Positions 44,789 through 56,954 of a stretch of DNA of 64,000 bases are shown here, piece by piece. The DNA is taken from the NCBI GenBank assembly GCA_015680685.1, contig MNCI01030843.1:684-64683 (forward strand). The letters are read 5' to 3'. The stretch is from Gnetum montanum (lineage: Eukaryota > Streptophyta > Gnetopsida > Gnetales > Gnetaceae). Position numbers and translations under genes: made by a program. A model generated the notes under the pieces. That model worked only from the letters and a program-made list of their open reading frames with translations, ran no database searches and was not told the origin of the DNA. The first letter of the stretch is position 1; each line of letters starts with the position of its first letter.

Positions 44789-47525
44789 ATGCAAGAACAT
44801 TATGCTGAATACGTTGTGGAAGATTTTGACATGAGGGATTATTATCCCATAGACGTCCAATGTATGAGAGACTTAAGGCAGGAGAGTCAACATGCTTTTC
44901 TGAAGGGAAAATCCCTACACGTCCTTACCGAAATAGGAGATGAGGAACCCCTTATCACAGGTTCTTTAACAAATGATGTTCCCCCTCCTAATGATGGTGA
45001 GGAGACTGGGTATTAGAATCTACGATCAATGATCCATATCCCTGGTTCTGATGCCCGTGAACACCAACTGTTCACAGAGGGAATAACCACTTATGCTAAG
45101 GACGGGCACTTGGATTTTCACAATGACCAGGGCTGTAGCAGCTGAAGAGGAGGCAAGAAACATCATCATGGTGATGGTTCCCCTTCTTCTTTCCCTTCTT
45201 CTTCCCCTTCTTCACATCACTAACCCTCTCCTTCCACATCTGGGCACAGCCACCATGAACACAAAGGTGAGGATAAAAGTAAAAAGGATGAAAGACCTCG
45301 ATGGGAAAGTCGAGAGAGAGGACAAGGGCAAGGATGTAGGGAGAGTAGGAAACAACCCAGACATCAGAGGCGTCATGAAAGAGAAGATCATGAAGAGCCC
45401 CTACTCGTAACTCGAAGTATGCTTGACATAACGGAGGCAGTTAGGATTCCCACAAGGCATTTAAAGGATAGTCAGATCAAACGATTAGACATGAACAATA
45501 TCCCACGATTTGAAGGGGGATACAATGTTGATCCATAAAATCATTTACAGGCATTCCACAATGCCTGTGCCTTGCAGAATATAGATAGTGAGTGGCAAAA
45601 ACTTAAGTTGTTCCCAAGGACACTCATCAAAGAAGCAGAGAGCTGGTACCAGTCCTTAGAACTGGAGACCATCAAGAGGTGGAGTACGATGCTAGAACTA
45701 TTCAACAAAAAGTATCAAATGTACTCCAGAGTGTCCAATTTGTGTAAGCAGATCCAAGGCTAGAAGCAAGATCATCACGAACCCTTGGATGCTGCCATGG
45801 CCCNAAGTACAAAGCTTGTTGGAGCAAGTAGCAAACAAAGAAGGTGAGCTATGCAAAAGGGAAAGTGCAGAAGAGTACAACCGCAATCCCTCCCTTCCAA
45901 AGAAGGGAGTGAAATTTTGTGATGAAGAGGATGAGTCACCACTTGAAGAGTTGATGAACCGGAAAACCTTGCCGATCCAAAAATTAATAACAGAAATAGT
46001 GGCTAAGGTAGATGACATATGGAGTTCCTTAGACTCTAAAATTAAAACCATCTTAAAAATTGTAGAAGATTCTAAGGTAGAACAAAGTAGTGACAAAGGT
46101 AAGAAAAAGTGGAGAGATTTAAGCCCTGCACATAACAAGGGTAAGGGGAAAATCACTAACTCTGATGTGCCTGTGGATTCTGACATAGACGATGATAGTG
46201 GATGTGAGGTCTGCTACTATAAACATCCTAAGGGATGTTGCCCCGTTATCTCACATCTGCAGGAGTTTGGGGTGTATGCGCTTAATCCAAGACTTAACCA
46301 ATGGCAAACACCCCAAAGGTTACCTTATCCACAAGGTAACCTAAGGCAGTTTCACCAACCACTAACGTATTATCCAAGTGGAACTCCCACACAGCCCATC
46401 GGACAGCATCAGCAGTGGTAATACCCATAGTCATGGGGGATGCCATCACTGAAATATCAGTACCCTTATGGTTATTATGTGTAGCAGCAGATTTCTCCAA
46501 GTGACTCTATGAGTCACTTAACTCCCAATCGTCACTACCAAGCTCGGGAGTACTTCAGAAGGACTCCTTCTCCTCCGGGAGACACTCCATACCCACACCA
46601 TCCTCCTAATCCACCCGCACCTCTTCCACCACAAGTAGTTCTTGTAACACCTCCTGCTCCAACAATGTAAGGGGAACTTCCTCCTCAACCGCAGCAACGT
46701 CACACTGCGAGAGCTATAAATATCCAACTTGCTTCTGGTTCTGACAACTATAAAAAGAGAAGACCTTACTTCAGAACAAAAAGCCCAAACAAACTCTCGC
46801 AACAACAAGTAGTTGAGGCCATGTACACTCCTCCATCATCTAACACTTTGAAACACCCTTTAGTCCAACAAAGCTTAACGCATACGGTTATGTTAACGCA
46901 TACCGTAACTGAGTGGATCAAGGTAGGCCACCTTCCTAGGAAACTAACTGACCCTGGGAGTCCCTTAATCTATTTACAGATTGGTAGAAATGAACCACAT
47001 AGGCCTCTTCTTAACTCAGGTTTTGGAGTCAACTTAATTTCACAAGAGATGTATCATGCCTGGAACCTACCCCAACTTAAAAAGAGCAACATTCAACTAA
47101 AGCTGGCAGACCAATCCATCACCATTCCCTTGGGCTTGGTGGAGGACGTTATTACCACAGTGTGTGGTTGGACTTACCCAGCTGATTTTCTGGTGATTGA
47201 AGTTAACAACAACGAAGGGGACTTCGCAATTATAATGGGAAGGGCATGGCTAAGTACAGTAGATGCATGCTTTAGGATTCGCGATCTTTCCTTAGAAATT
47301 TCTAAGATAAACATTTGTGGAAAGATCGAGAAGGGGAAAGTTTCATGCATCACATACAGTGATTCATTAGGTGATGACATGGAGGGATGCTCATCTCCTC
47401 CATGTAACAGGTGTTCCCATGAAACTTTGAACCAAAGATGCCTGTATGTAGCAACCACACAAGAAGTAGTAGACACCCCGTGGTTGACAACCACTAGAAG
47501 GAGTGGACAAATATGCATGGAATGA
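44789..47525 (+). pseudogene. gag-protease of the complete family C element
   Basis: One frame runs from 44789 to 47525 if the ambiguous base at 45804 is ignored; it has several nonsense codons (e.g. near 45014, 45537, 45761, 46420). A His/Ser/Lys-rich linker (45120-45400) is followed by the capsid-type domain (45490-45770, ESWYQSLELETIKRW), an acidic/basic helical part (45815-46110), a zinc knuckle C-x2-C-x3-H-P-K-G-C-C-P at about 46206, a Pro/Gln-rich tail, and a protease. The protease active site reads LLNSGFGVNLIS at about 47011, with Asn in place of the catalytic Asp, while the downstream IIMGRAWL motif is intact. So the protease is inactive. No RT follows. Confidence 0.85.
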
Positions 47526-49759
47526 ACTAAGGACACCCATGCCCATAACAAAAGCATATATACATTGGAATATGAGCGTCGCCAACTTCCATCCCTTAAT
47601 CTAAGATCATCAATTTGGAGAAGTTGAGCACTTCTAAGAAATTCAAACAGACGCTCATTATTTTGGATCTCTCCCTTACAACTCAGTCATGGGGGAGATG
47701 GTCACCTATGCTGATCATATGTGGCACTTAGTTCTTTTAAGTTTTTATTTTACACGTTTTTGTTTTACAACATTTTTTGTCTTACACATTTTTGTTTTAC
47801 AAATTTCTTTAACTTTTCTAGTTTTTATTTTAGAAATTTCTTTATCTTTTCTAATTTTTGTTTTACAAATTTCTTTAACTTTTCTAGTTTTTATTTTAGA
47901 AATTTCTTTATCTTTTCTAATTTTTGTTTTACAAATTTCTTTAACTTTTCTAGTTTTTGTTTTACAACATCATTATACTTTTCTATTTTGTGTGTGTGTG
48001 TGATCCACCCTGTAATTTTGTCCCATAATAAGTGTTCGGAATGATGGTATGAACTTTTTTTATATTTATTGCTAATGTTTGGTTTTTACCTTTAAGTTAC
48101 AATGTTGATACTAAGGTATGTTTCTTTTGATATGGTAGGCAATGAGATCACTTCATCCATCCATCCACCAATTTCTATGGTTTCTCTCAGTTTGGAAATG
48201 TACAGTCCCTTTCCAATAAGAACTTTAACGAATCAGTGACTGGGTATTTCTCAACCTAAGGAAGGACTCAAGGATTGCAAAGGGTGTGACTTCAAGGGAA
48301 CTTGATGCTTTTGTGTTGGTTATTCTCTTGGGTGCTTGGATGTTTCTTCTTAAGTTTTCTTACCATTCCGATGTTACCCAACTTTCGAAAGCTGAGACAA
48401 TAAAAATAAGAAGTCTTTTCATGGTGTGGTTCTCACGCATAAAAAAATGACAACCAAACAAAGAAAGTGAGAATTCAAAGCACACCCCTTAGACGAAATA
48501 AAATTTGGACTACAAGCACTAGTTATGGAACCAAAAGTATTCCCTATAACTAAGGTCCTTCTTGCTTCCCATTCTTTCCTTTGTTTCGTCGGAATGGTGG
48601 TGGCTCTTTGGAGATGCATTCTTGCTATTCAAGAGGATAGTTCGGCCAACTGTATTGATGCGAAGTCACTAGAAGTGGTTGGGTTGAGGCCAGAGTTGGA
48701 ATGAGACTTGCCAAGTCACATTAATCATAAACCACGCAAGGGGTTGTACACCACCTTTTCCTTGGGATTCCATTCCATTCTCTTCCCCCCATCCTTCTCT
48801 CCATTATTCACCTCATTGCCAGTTGTATTATTAGTGTATATATTTTGGTTGATGCATTTTTCTCTTTTTGGTAAATTCTTGTGGTTAAGACTTTAACTCT
48901 TATTCCAAATGACATTCCCAGAGCCTACGAACTCTTTGAATGTGGGATTGCCAGGGCATTAAGGGCATGAGCCTGCTTTGGGGAGGACCCACTATCATTC
49001 CTATTTGGTGCATCAGTTAACTTCTTTTCCCTAACATTTTTGCAATTAATTTTATTTTTTTCATTAGCATCTTGACATCCATTTCATCGATGCCATAGTT
49101 GTCTCTTTTTACCTATCTTTCTTACTCTTTTTCTTTCTCCATTCTAATGCTACTGGAGGTTCGCGATTAGTCATGGGGGTACAAGGCCTAATTTTTTCAA
49201 TTTTCTCCTAGCCCCAAAATTTTTGATTTTCTTCCTAAACCCTACACCTTCAGTAGCCATCAGTAACAGTTTTCCAGATCCATATCAGCCATACCACAAC
49301 CCAGCCAATGAACCTACACCGAAGCAAGGTATCAATTACATGATGAATCAATTACCCTTGCTAATATAAGACTATGTTGTGTGTGCAGATGATGATTAAA
49401 TAAACAATGGATTGGATCTACAGTTGGAGCAAACACTTGGAATGGAGCAGCGCTGAAGCAGCTATGCAAAGAGCAAGATCGATAGCGCGCTTACCGAAGG
49501 ACAACGAAAAGCGAAATCTTGGCGTTGGCAGCAGCAACACTTCTTTCTATCTCTCTTTCTCTCAAATTGCCAACAAAGGCCTGATGTCATTGTAATAAGG
49601 TGTTCACCCTTGTTGTCATGAACACCAATTTTGTAAATTCTTGTAATAATGATCCGTTCACATGTCATCCCATTAGTTCCATTTCCCTCAATAATTCCAT
49701 ACCTTCCCGATATTATTGTAATGAACTTGAGGATGAGTTTTCATTCAGTCATGGGGGTA
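47526..49759 (+). other. noncoding interior of the complete family C element
   Basis: It contains a T-rich minisatellite (47789-47965), patches shared with 1060-2924, and no convincing ORF. Near 49385-49595 a short open frame (begins MDWIYSWSKHLEW) occupies the place of the extra ORF at 2925-3521 but is unlike it. The G-rich tract ATGGGGGTA (49751-49759) directly before the 3' LTR is the likely polypurine tract. Confidence 0.55.
47789..47965 (+). repeat. 66-bp T-rich tandem repeat
   Basis: About 2.7 near-identical copies of a 66-bp unit made of two related 33-bp halves (TTTTTGTTTTACAAATTTC and TTTTTATTTTAGAAATTTC). The near identity shows recent expansion. Confidence 0.9.
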
Positions 49760-50745
49760 TGATGAGACGCGATATCGCATGGGCCACGATATCACATACG
49801 TGATATCGTGGTCACCGCGATATTGCATCCCATGTGATATCGCGTACACGATATTGTGTTGTCCCCTGTGATATCGCGGTCTGCCATCAAATCTATAAAT
49901 AAGAGGCGGCGCTCCCCTCATTTCCCATCCTAGGCTTAAAGTAGGGAAACTTTGGCAGTTTGATCACTCCAGAGATAGAATATTTTCCATGTGCCCGTAG
50001 TAGGAGTCCCCAAGTAAACAGATCTTTATTCAAGCAGCTTTGTACCTGAACGCAAGTTGTGTACGGCAATAAAGACGAGCTTTGTGGATAAACCTTGCAG
50101 TGCATGGAATAGGTTTATTACATGTTATTTATTACCTGCATTAGCGTGGCATGAGTACGACTTGGTTACGAGCATTGACGAATGTGTACGGCTAACCAAG
50201 GAATCGGCTACTCATTGCGATTAGTCTCTCTTACCCTCAACTCCTAGAATACGGGATGAGTACGACTTGATTACAAGCATCTACGGGTGTGTGTACAGCT
50301 AGTCAAGAAATCAGTTGCTCATCACATTTAGGCTAGTTAAGTGCCTCAGTATGACCACTTCGAGCATGTGTGTTACGTGTGGTGATCCTAGTAACGATTA
50401 GCGTTTGGTAACCACAGTTGCATAGTTCAGGGTTTGTACAGTAAGTGGGAACAGATGCTGACGCTAGTTAATTTAGACTTAGGTCCTTAGTTAGATTTAG
50501 TTAGTTCTCTCAACCCTTCACCCTTTAGCATAGGAGAAAAACCAGAAAAGACCAAAAAAATCATATACCTCGAACTTACTTAACCATACACCATGACAAA
50601 AACAAGTAAGTCTGGGAAGACAACGAATGATTAACCCCAAGTGTTCCATGGGGTGTTTAGGAATTTAGTTTGGGGAGTTCGACCAGATCGCCCGTGCTAT
50701 GCTCATTTCATATGGTTGAGTGTAGGGGTACCTTGCCACTCATCA
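49760..50745 (+). repeat. 3' LTR of the complete family C element
   Basis: 986 bp. GATATC array at 49767-49880, TATAAATA at 49894-49901, AATAAA at 50068-50073, end CTTGCCACTCATCA followed by CTCTC. Confidence 0.9.
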
Positions 50746-50750
50746 CTCTC
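50746..50750. repeat. target-site duplication, right copy
   Basis: CTCTC directly after the 3' LTR, matching 43444-43448. Confidence 0.85.
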
Positions 50751-50781
50751 AAAGCACTCAAATGATATTGCAAAGAATAAG

Positions 50782-50793
50782 GCTCTGAAACTA
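50782..50793 (-). other. degenerate initiator-tRNA-Met primer-binding site of element D
   Basis: Minus strand TAGTTTCAGAGC differs at two positions from the common plant retroelement site TGGTATCAGAGC. It lies between the D leader (50781 and below) and the presumed D LTR. Confidence 0.55.
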
Positions 50794-51883
50794 TATAATG
50801 GTTGTTCTCAATGTAAGATACAATTGATGAAAAATCTCTCAAATAACTAGGAACGGAGAGTTAATTCAAAGAAGTGAACACAAGATAAGAACACATAAGC
50901 CAATCCACACATATTGATCTTGGAACTACAACCACACTTACACTCACTTGATGTGCTCGATGAAACTCTTTCTAAGCTCTCCTCAACTCAAGATGTCTCT
51001 CACCAATATTTCTTTGTCACTTTCTTTGCCCATCCATAAACATGAGATACCAACACATTTATTAAGAAAATAAGATAATAACTTAGGAAAAATTTTCAAA
51101 ATCTCAATTTATAGTTCCCATGTTTTTTCTATCTTTTTCCTTCATCTTCCAACTATTTCCCAACTTGGAACAACCTATTTTAGAAGTTTTTTGGTCATGC
51201 AAGTTATCTTTGGCCTCCTTAGGTCATCTCCTACAAAAACACCACTTTTGGACAAGACATTTTTTGTTATTAGGAGATGTCTCCTTGCTAGGTGAGATGT
51301 CTCCTCTACTTTGCTGGTTGCTATCTGTGTCACCCATCATCCATTATCATTGCTACTTTGCACATTATTCACATCATGCACCACTACTATTCATGCCACT
51401 CACTACTACTATTTGCAATGTGCATTGCCACTATTTGCATCACACACTACCATGCACATCGCCTACAGCCAACAATTGCTAACTGCCACCTACTACTAAT
51501 CATCACCTACTACAACATTTGCTACCACTACTAAGAGGAAGGGAGAGAGAGTGTTTGTATGTGTGCCCTCTACCAATTCACCTCCTCCATCCTCTGAGAG
51601 GAAAGCTTTCCCTCCGATGCCCCTACAATGTCTACTCATTGCCCTCTTTATAATCCACTACTGATGGTGCCCTTTAATACCCATGTCTATCACATCCACC
51701 ACATCTTCACTACTACTAAAAAGTGTACGCTACCTACTATTTCCTACATAAAACCACCACCATATTCTCCAAGAGTTTCTCATTATGGGAATAAAATGTA
51801 TAAGTTTCCAAGGTGTAACCGATTTGTTAATTAATTAGTTAATTTAGGTCAGTTTGAGATTTGGAATGTTACTGCCAATAACA
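50794..51883 (-). repeat. probable 5' LTR of element D
   Basis: On the minus strand the segment starts TGTTATTGGCAGTAACATTCC (51883 down), has CTATAAATTGAG (51117-51106) as a possible TATA box, and ends just before the primer-binding site. The matching 3' LTR is not in the window because D is truncated at 42030, so the start is a guess from the TG and its flanking context. The plus strand of 51300-51540 is rich in CACTACTA-type runs. Confidence 0.5.
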
Positions 51884-52322
51884 CTCCCTATACTAGTAAA
51901 TTAGACACTGAAAACATGAAGAAATATTATTCTCATTCTTAAATATGTTACAAATCATTTTAAGACCATCAAAGTAGGTTTGTTTCCAACAACCACTAGG
52001 TTTCCATGTTTACCTTTCTAAGGCCTTTAAAATACCAGTATAAACTATGTAGATGATGATATGCAATGGATCCTAACACTTTTTTAAAAAATAAATTTTT
52101 ATGGTATTAAAACTTAAAATTCATGGCCTCGTACGATTACATGGGATATGTTGGTATCAACACTTAGCTTCCAAATTGGAAATTACATGAAAGTGCAAGG
52201 AACAACAAAACCATAGAAATTTTAAAAGGATATGCAAAGATAGAGGATCGAAAAGATCATAAAACATAGACAAGTTAAAATTTAAAAGCAAGCTATACTA
52301 ATCTAAACATGATTAAAACAAC
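51884..52322. other. AT-rich spacer between elements D and E
   Basis: No gene or repeat boundary recognised. It may belong to element E beyond its recognisable LTR. Confidence 0.4.
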
Positions 52323-52590
52323 CATATAATCATGAGAGAACTAAACGTGGGCCATCCTTGCCATACCATCTTATTTAATTAAGCTCAGAACATATACTCT
52401 ATAAATCATAAGTTTACATACATATATAATTAAAGTATACAATTAAGATCTCATTCCCAATCTTCTCACAAGGTAAAAGTAAAAAGTATGTGGACTACTT
52501 TGAGTACAAGACTTATGCCAAACTTGATGAAAAGGACAAGCTTATCTTAGATCATAGCTAGCCATAACTTTTGGATTTTTTCTTGGGATT
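52323..52590 (-). repeat. 3' LTR (or part) of element E
   Basis: Matches 56955-57220 over about 265 bp with scattered substitutions. The plus strand continues past 52590 into a T18 run and unrelated sequence. Confidence 0.6.
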
Positions 52591-52599
52591 CTTTTTTTT

Positions 52600-53447
52600 T
52601 TTTTTTTTGATATTTAGGAAGGGAATGGGTGAAAAAGGATTATTTTCTTTTCTTCCCTTTTTTATAAATTTGAGGAAATAGGTTTAAAAGGGGAATGGAG
52701 GCTAGGGTGAGGATTACCACTAGACTTCATTACACTCAAGAACTTATTACACTACTAATGAACATAGTCTAGAAAAATTTACTCATGGTGTACTTCATTC
52801 TTAAGGTAGGAATTCCAACATGAGTCTGGCTAATTAGTTACATTGCTAAAGAACATGGTCCTTTCAAAACTTTGCCCATGGTGCAATTCAACCCTTGTGT
52901 ATGTGCCTTTTAATTACACTGTTGATGGCATCATAGCAAGTCTCCTAGGTGGCTAAGGATTCTCAAGTGGAGATGAACACACTTCACCCTATTGCTCACA
53001 AGATAGCCATGGGTCATCACACTTGAGGGTTGGGGCTTATGAGAATAAAGATGGCATTTTTCAAGGTCACCTAGTGATTGTGGCTAACCATTCTCCAACT
53101 TCACATATCCTGCACTCACATGATGATGATGCTTACATGATAAGTTAGCATAAATCTCATTCTCAATAAGCCAACATAACTAGTAAAGCTAAAACCCTAA
53201 AATAGACTAGGAAAAATCATAGCATTATTGAAATATATCATATCAAGGTGATTTTATATAATAGTAATAGGATATATCATATAAATCATTATATTTGCAT
53301 TATTTTCCAATGGTGTTATGATGACCTAATGCCTAGTAACTCAAATGACCATAATGATTACCAAAATCATATGAAAAGCTTAAATCAAACCACGCCAATA
53401 TGCTAAGAAAGAAATGATGGAAATGTAAAGAAAACATGCAAATGCAA
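52600..53447. other. noncoding 3' region of element E
   Basis: AT-rich interior between the integrase end and the LTR, with a T18 run at about 52592-52609. No ORF or further domain seen. Confidence 0.4.
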
Positions 53448-53990
53448 CTATATACAAATGAAATGCATGGTAAAGGAAAAGAAAGCATGCAAATAAGGAT
53501 CTACCAAGTGTCCATGTGGGGCCCCTGAGTGAAAATGCTTTAGATGAAATGCATTAAAATTCCTATGTGACTTATATCCTTGTAAATCTACAATTTTGTA
53601 AACATCAAGGTCAGCAACATCTGTAACTTGGAATGGACCTAACCACATAGGAGAAAACCTACTTTGAGGGCCTATTTGAGTTCTATCACTTTTTAGGACT
53701 GGATCTCCTATTTTAAAGACTTGCATATTTCTTGTGAAACCATCTTTTAACAATTTGTTAATGGTTAAGATTACAAAAATCAATACATAATTGTAATTCA
53801 CTTTTTTGTTTTCTATCAAGTACTAAATTTGATGTCCAATTTGAATGTTTCAAAACATAAATAATTTTAGATTCTAAAATTTCATCAAGTTCTTCTTTCA
53901 TCCAAGTTTCAATCTTAGGTCTAACAAGTCTAAGTTCTTATTGGTCATCAAATAAGGCTTCACTAGTTGCTATTTTAGGAGAGATCTTAT
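53448..53990 (-). pseudogene. RT start fused to integrase C-terminus (element E)
   Basis: On the minus strand, 53990-53770 encodes the beginning of RT: TWMKEELDEILESKIIYVLK, then SNLVLDRK and LQLCIDFCNLN. Within a few codons the sequence becomes the end of integrase (53730-53530): FKIGDPVLKSDRTQIGPQSR, then WLGPFQVTDVADLDVYKIVD and NAFHLKHF, the post-core domain of Ty3-type integrases. About 2.5 kb of pol present in complete relatives is missing, including the RT catalytic site, RNase H and the integrase core. Translation also meets stops. Confidence 0.75.
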
Positions 53991-54177
53991 TTGAAAAATA
54001 TGACATCCTCTAACATAGCTTCTTCATTAATTTAAGAGACTTTGAAACAATAATCACTAAATTTACCCTTGAAAAATATATATACAAGAATATCATCATC
54101 ACCATCAAAACTTGAAAGGAAAAGATATTATCTAGAATAGAATAGGAGTTAACCTTTTCAATAATTCTTTCTGAATC

Positions 54178-54606
54178 CTAAGCATTGTGTCTAAAAGGGG
54201 TATCTAATGTAGTGGCCATTTGAGCTAATAAATTAGAAACATAATTTTCTTCTATAGTAATATGTTCAATGGATATGTCATCAAAATTTGGCACACCTAA
54301 TATTTTAATGGTTTGGATCTCATTTATATTTTTGTCATCCTCTAATGGTGGTAGGTCATCCAAAAGGAGTGTTTTTTCATCATGTTGATGATAAGGCAAG
54401 GTATCTTCATAGATTTCTTCACATTCACTAGAAGCAAAAAGATTTATTTCTAAAATTTCACTCTCATGGTTATTTATAACATGTTTGTCAAGCCAAAATT
54501 CAATAACTCCAATATAAAGATTAGTATTTTGATTTTCCAAAAATTGATTCTGTTGATCAAAAGTTGTTACCACTTGTTTATAGAAAAGCTCTATTAGTAT
54601 GACCAT
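54178..54606 (-). pseudogene. acidic linker ORF between protease and RT (element E)
   Basis: 142 codons on the minus strand, rich in Glu, Asp, Asn and Ile, with CEEIYEDTLPYHQHDEKTLL. It follows the protease frame by one stop and precedes RT, so it is the spacer of the pol polyprotein rather than a separate gene. No domain recognised. Confidence 0.5.
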
Positions 54607-54639
54607 ATATTCAGATTTTCCTTTAATAGGAATTAATAA

Positions 54640-55122
54640 TTATAAGAAATTTAACCTAAAGAAGTCCCCAAACTTGGCTTTAAAAGTTCTAGATAAAAGA
54701 ACCCCATAATTGGATGACCTATCAACTACTAAAATATCTGTATCGCATGTAAAAGTAAGGTATTGTTTAAGTTCTACTTTTACTCCCTTTAATGACCCCA
54801 CCATAAGTACAGTAGATCCATTAGGTTGTATCACACTTCTTTCTTGTGGTAGCATCTGTGCTCCTAATGTTTTACATACATGAAGTGGCATAACACTAAT
54901 TGTTGCTTGAGAATCCATTAAATAATTATGAACATTCTTTCCTAAAATAATCAAAGTTTTCAGGAAAGGAGGTTGCTCTTTTTTGTTTGACATGGAATTA
55001 TTTGCATTTTGTATTGATAATGAGTTAGGACTTTCTGTAAAATGAACTTGCCTTTCGATTATTGGAGATTTTTCTTTATTGGTTTTAGGTGTATGAACTA
55101 TCTTTTGAATTGCATCTTTCAT
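54640..55122 (-). pseudogene. aspartic protease of element E
   Basis: 160 codons, minus strand. A polar N-terminal part (to about residue 50) is followed by the retropepsin fold: LIILGKNVHNYLMDSQATIS, with the catalytic Asp kept but the usual Gly of the D-S/T-G box replaced by Gln, and MPLHVCKTLGAQML after it. The second half, TDILVVDRSSNYGVLLSRTF, corresponds to the D-x-x-L-G-R segment, where the Gly/Arg is also altered. The enzyme is probably inactive although the frame is open. Confidence 0.75.
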
Positions 55123-55539
55123 TTCATTAAATGTAGAAAAACATAAATGGAAATGTTAGCTTTAACTTTTTTCTAATCCTCAACTAGATCATAAGTCTTA
55201 TGTTCATATTTGGCGCCTTATTGAGATGGAGTTCTTCTAAGTATAGAAGGTGAGCTTGGTCATTGTGGGGAGTTTGCTTGGGTTGGTCCAATTTGATAAC
55301 TTGTGCTATTTTGACTAAGAGTTGTTCTATTTGGAGGAGTATAAGGATCAGTCCTAGTTTGTTGTTATGTGGTGTTCATAATGTCACTAAGTCTACAGTA
55401 GCGAGTGTTATGTGGGTTGGGATCACTTGCCATAACTTGTTCCAATGAGGGAACTACTTCATTATTAGTTTTATGAGGTATGCTCAAGACCAGAATTGGG
55501 GTTTTCTCATTTTGTTGACTTTGGGCATTATCAACATAT

Positions 55540-56724
55540 AGTGCTAAAAGTTAAGGACAAGTTTTATTAGAATGTTGTCTAGTGTTATGGAGATGACAAT
55601 AATCATCATTGATTGATGTACTTGGCTTTTTAGATTGTATAGAAACCTTGTTGTTGTTTGGCTTTAATTCAACTACTTCATTAGAAATTTTTTGAAGTGA
55701 AGTTAATATCTAAGTCATTTGATTTTAAGTTTGAGTTGTAGGTCCAACAAGATTATATATCCAATTTGGATTTATGATGAATTAGATTAACACTTTCAAT
55801 TAGTCATCATTCAAACCACTATTAGATGGTGGAAATGAAGAAGATGCTAAACTTTAAAAATAATTATATGAAGGTTGAGTCAATTGAAGGGGGGAAGGAG
55901 TTTGAAACATAGTATTGATCATTGGAAAAGTTGGTAAAGGTAGAGAAATAGATTGCATAGGGTTGCTAACACTCATCATTCCAAATTGGGTTTGAATGCT
56001 ATTCATGAGGGTAATTTTTTCTAACTCAACATCTTTAGCCCTGGCTCCTTGTATTTTTGTTATATTGGGATTAGATTTAATGGCATAGGCAAAGAATGGG
56101 TCAATAGTGGATAGGTAAAAAATTAAGGATGCCACTAGGTTGCTGATGCATCTCACTTGGTACATAAGCAAGTTGATGGATGAATCTTAAGTTGTAGCCA
56201 TAGATATTTTTCTTAGGTATTTTCCTTAAGCTTGTGAAATTGCTTGATGCTATGGTATGGCTAGGAAATCTATCCAATTGGAGTAGAAACTTATTTTTAA
56301 ACTCTTTCCACAAGTCAATAAAGGTGTTTGGAAGCATCAAAAACCATTGGGTGGCTTTTCTTCTGAAAGTTGTCACAAATGCTCTACATGTTGTGTTGTT
56401 TCCAACAATGTTATGGATGCCTAATAAGGTTTTAAAACATTGTATATGTTGGTGGGCATTACTAGTAGAGGTTGTGGGATTGAATAACAAATTTATGTTT
56501 TGAAGTGACTTCAGAATATCATGATAGTTGGTGAAGTTAAAGGGGTTGCTCACCAAAGGAGCTGGGGGTTGATTAGCTTCCATCCTAGTTTGAGTTCTTC
56601 TAGGGATAGAACATGGAAATTGCAAATCTCGTTGCTTTCTTAAAGTGAAATGATGGATAGCTGGTCGACTAAGGACAGGAGTAGAAGCTATTTGTTGGGA
56701 TGTTCTATAGAAAGATTCGCTCAT
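55540..56724 (-). pseudogene. gag of element E
   Basis: It begins at ATG 56724 (MSESFYRTSQ). Residues 75-160 form the capsid-type domain: NAHQHIQCFKTLLG, then TFRRKATQWFLMLP and LWKEFKNKFLLQL. The frame breaks near 56101; the rest continues at 56171-55854 in another frame, and a zinc-knuckle-like YCHLHNTRQHSNKTCP lies near 55600. It has one frameshift and several stops. It would encode the particle protein of the element. Confidence 0.75.
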
Positions 56725-56954
56725 AAAATATTTAAATACTATATTTTTTAATTTTAAAAGAAAAACTAAAATTAAAATAAAATAGAAAATTTAGAATTTT
56801 AGAAAGGTAAATTAAAAGCAAAATGATATAAATCACCTCACCAAAGTTGGAGTGATTTTCAACTTTCCAAACATAAATATCTTTAGGATTTTCAACTTTC
56901 CAAACATAAATAACTAAAATTTTTAGCTTTCCTTCCAAATTAATAACTAATATT

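Larger units (their letters stand above)
43449..50745 (+). mobile_element. complete family C LTR retrotransposon, non-autonomous, 7.3 kb
   Basis: It has LTRs at 43449-44384 and 49760-50745 with TGATGA...CATCA ends, a CTCTC target-site duplication, a primer-binding site at 44386, one gag-protease frame and a G-rich tract before the 3' LTR. There is no RT, RNase H or integrase, so it must use enzymes of another element. It is inserted in the gag leader of element D. The two LTRs differ at roughly 5% of compared positions by hand count over one conserved block, plus a length difference in the palindrome array, so the insertion is not recent. Confidence 0.9.

Noticed and set aside
47689-48044. 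Two overlapping plus frames of 104-107 codons, very Phe/Leu-rich
   Set aside because: They are translations of the T-rich 66-bp tandem repeat.
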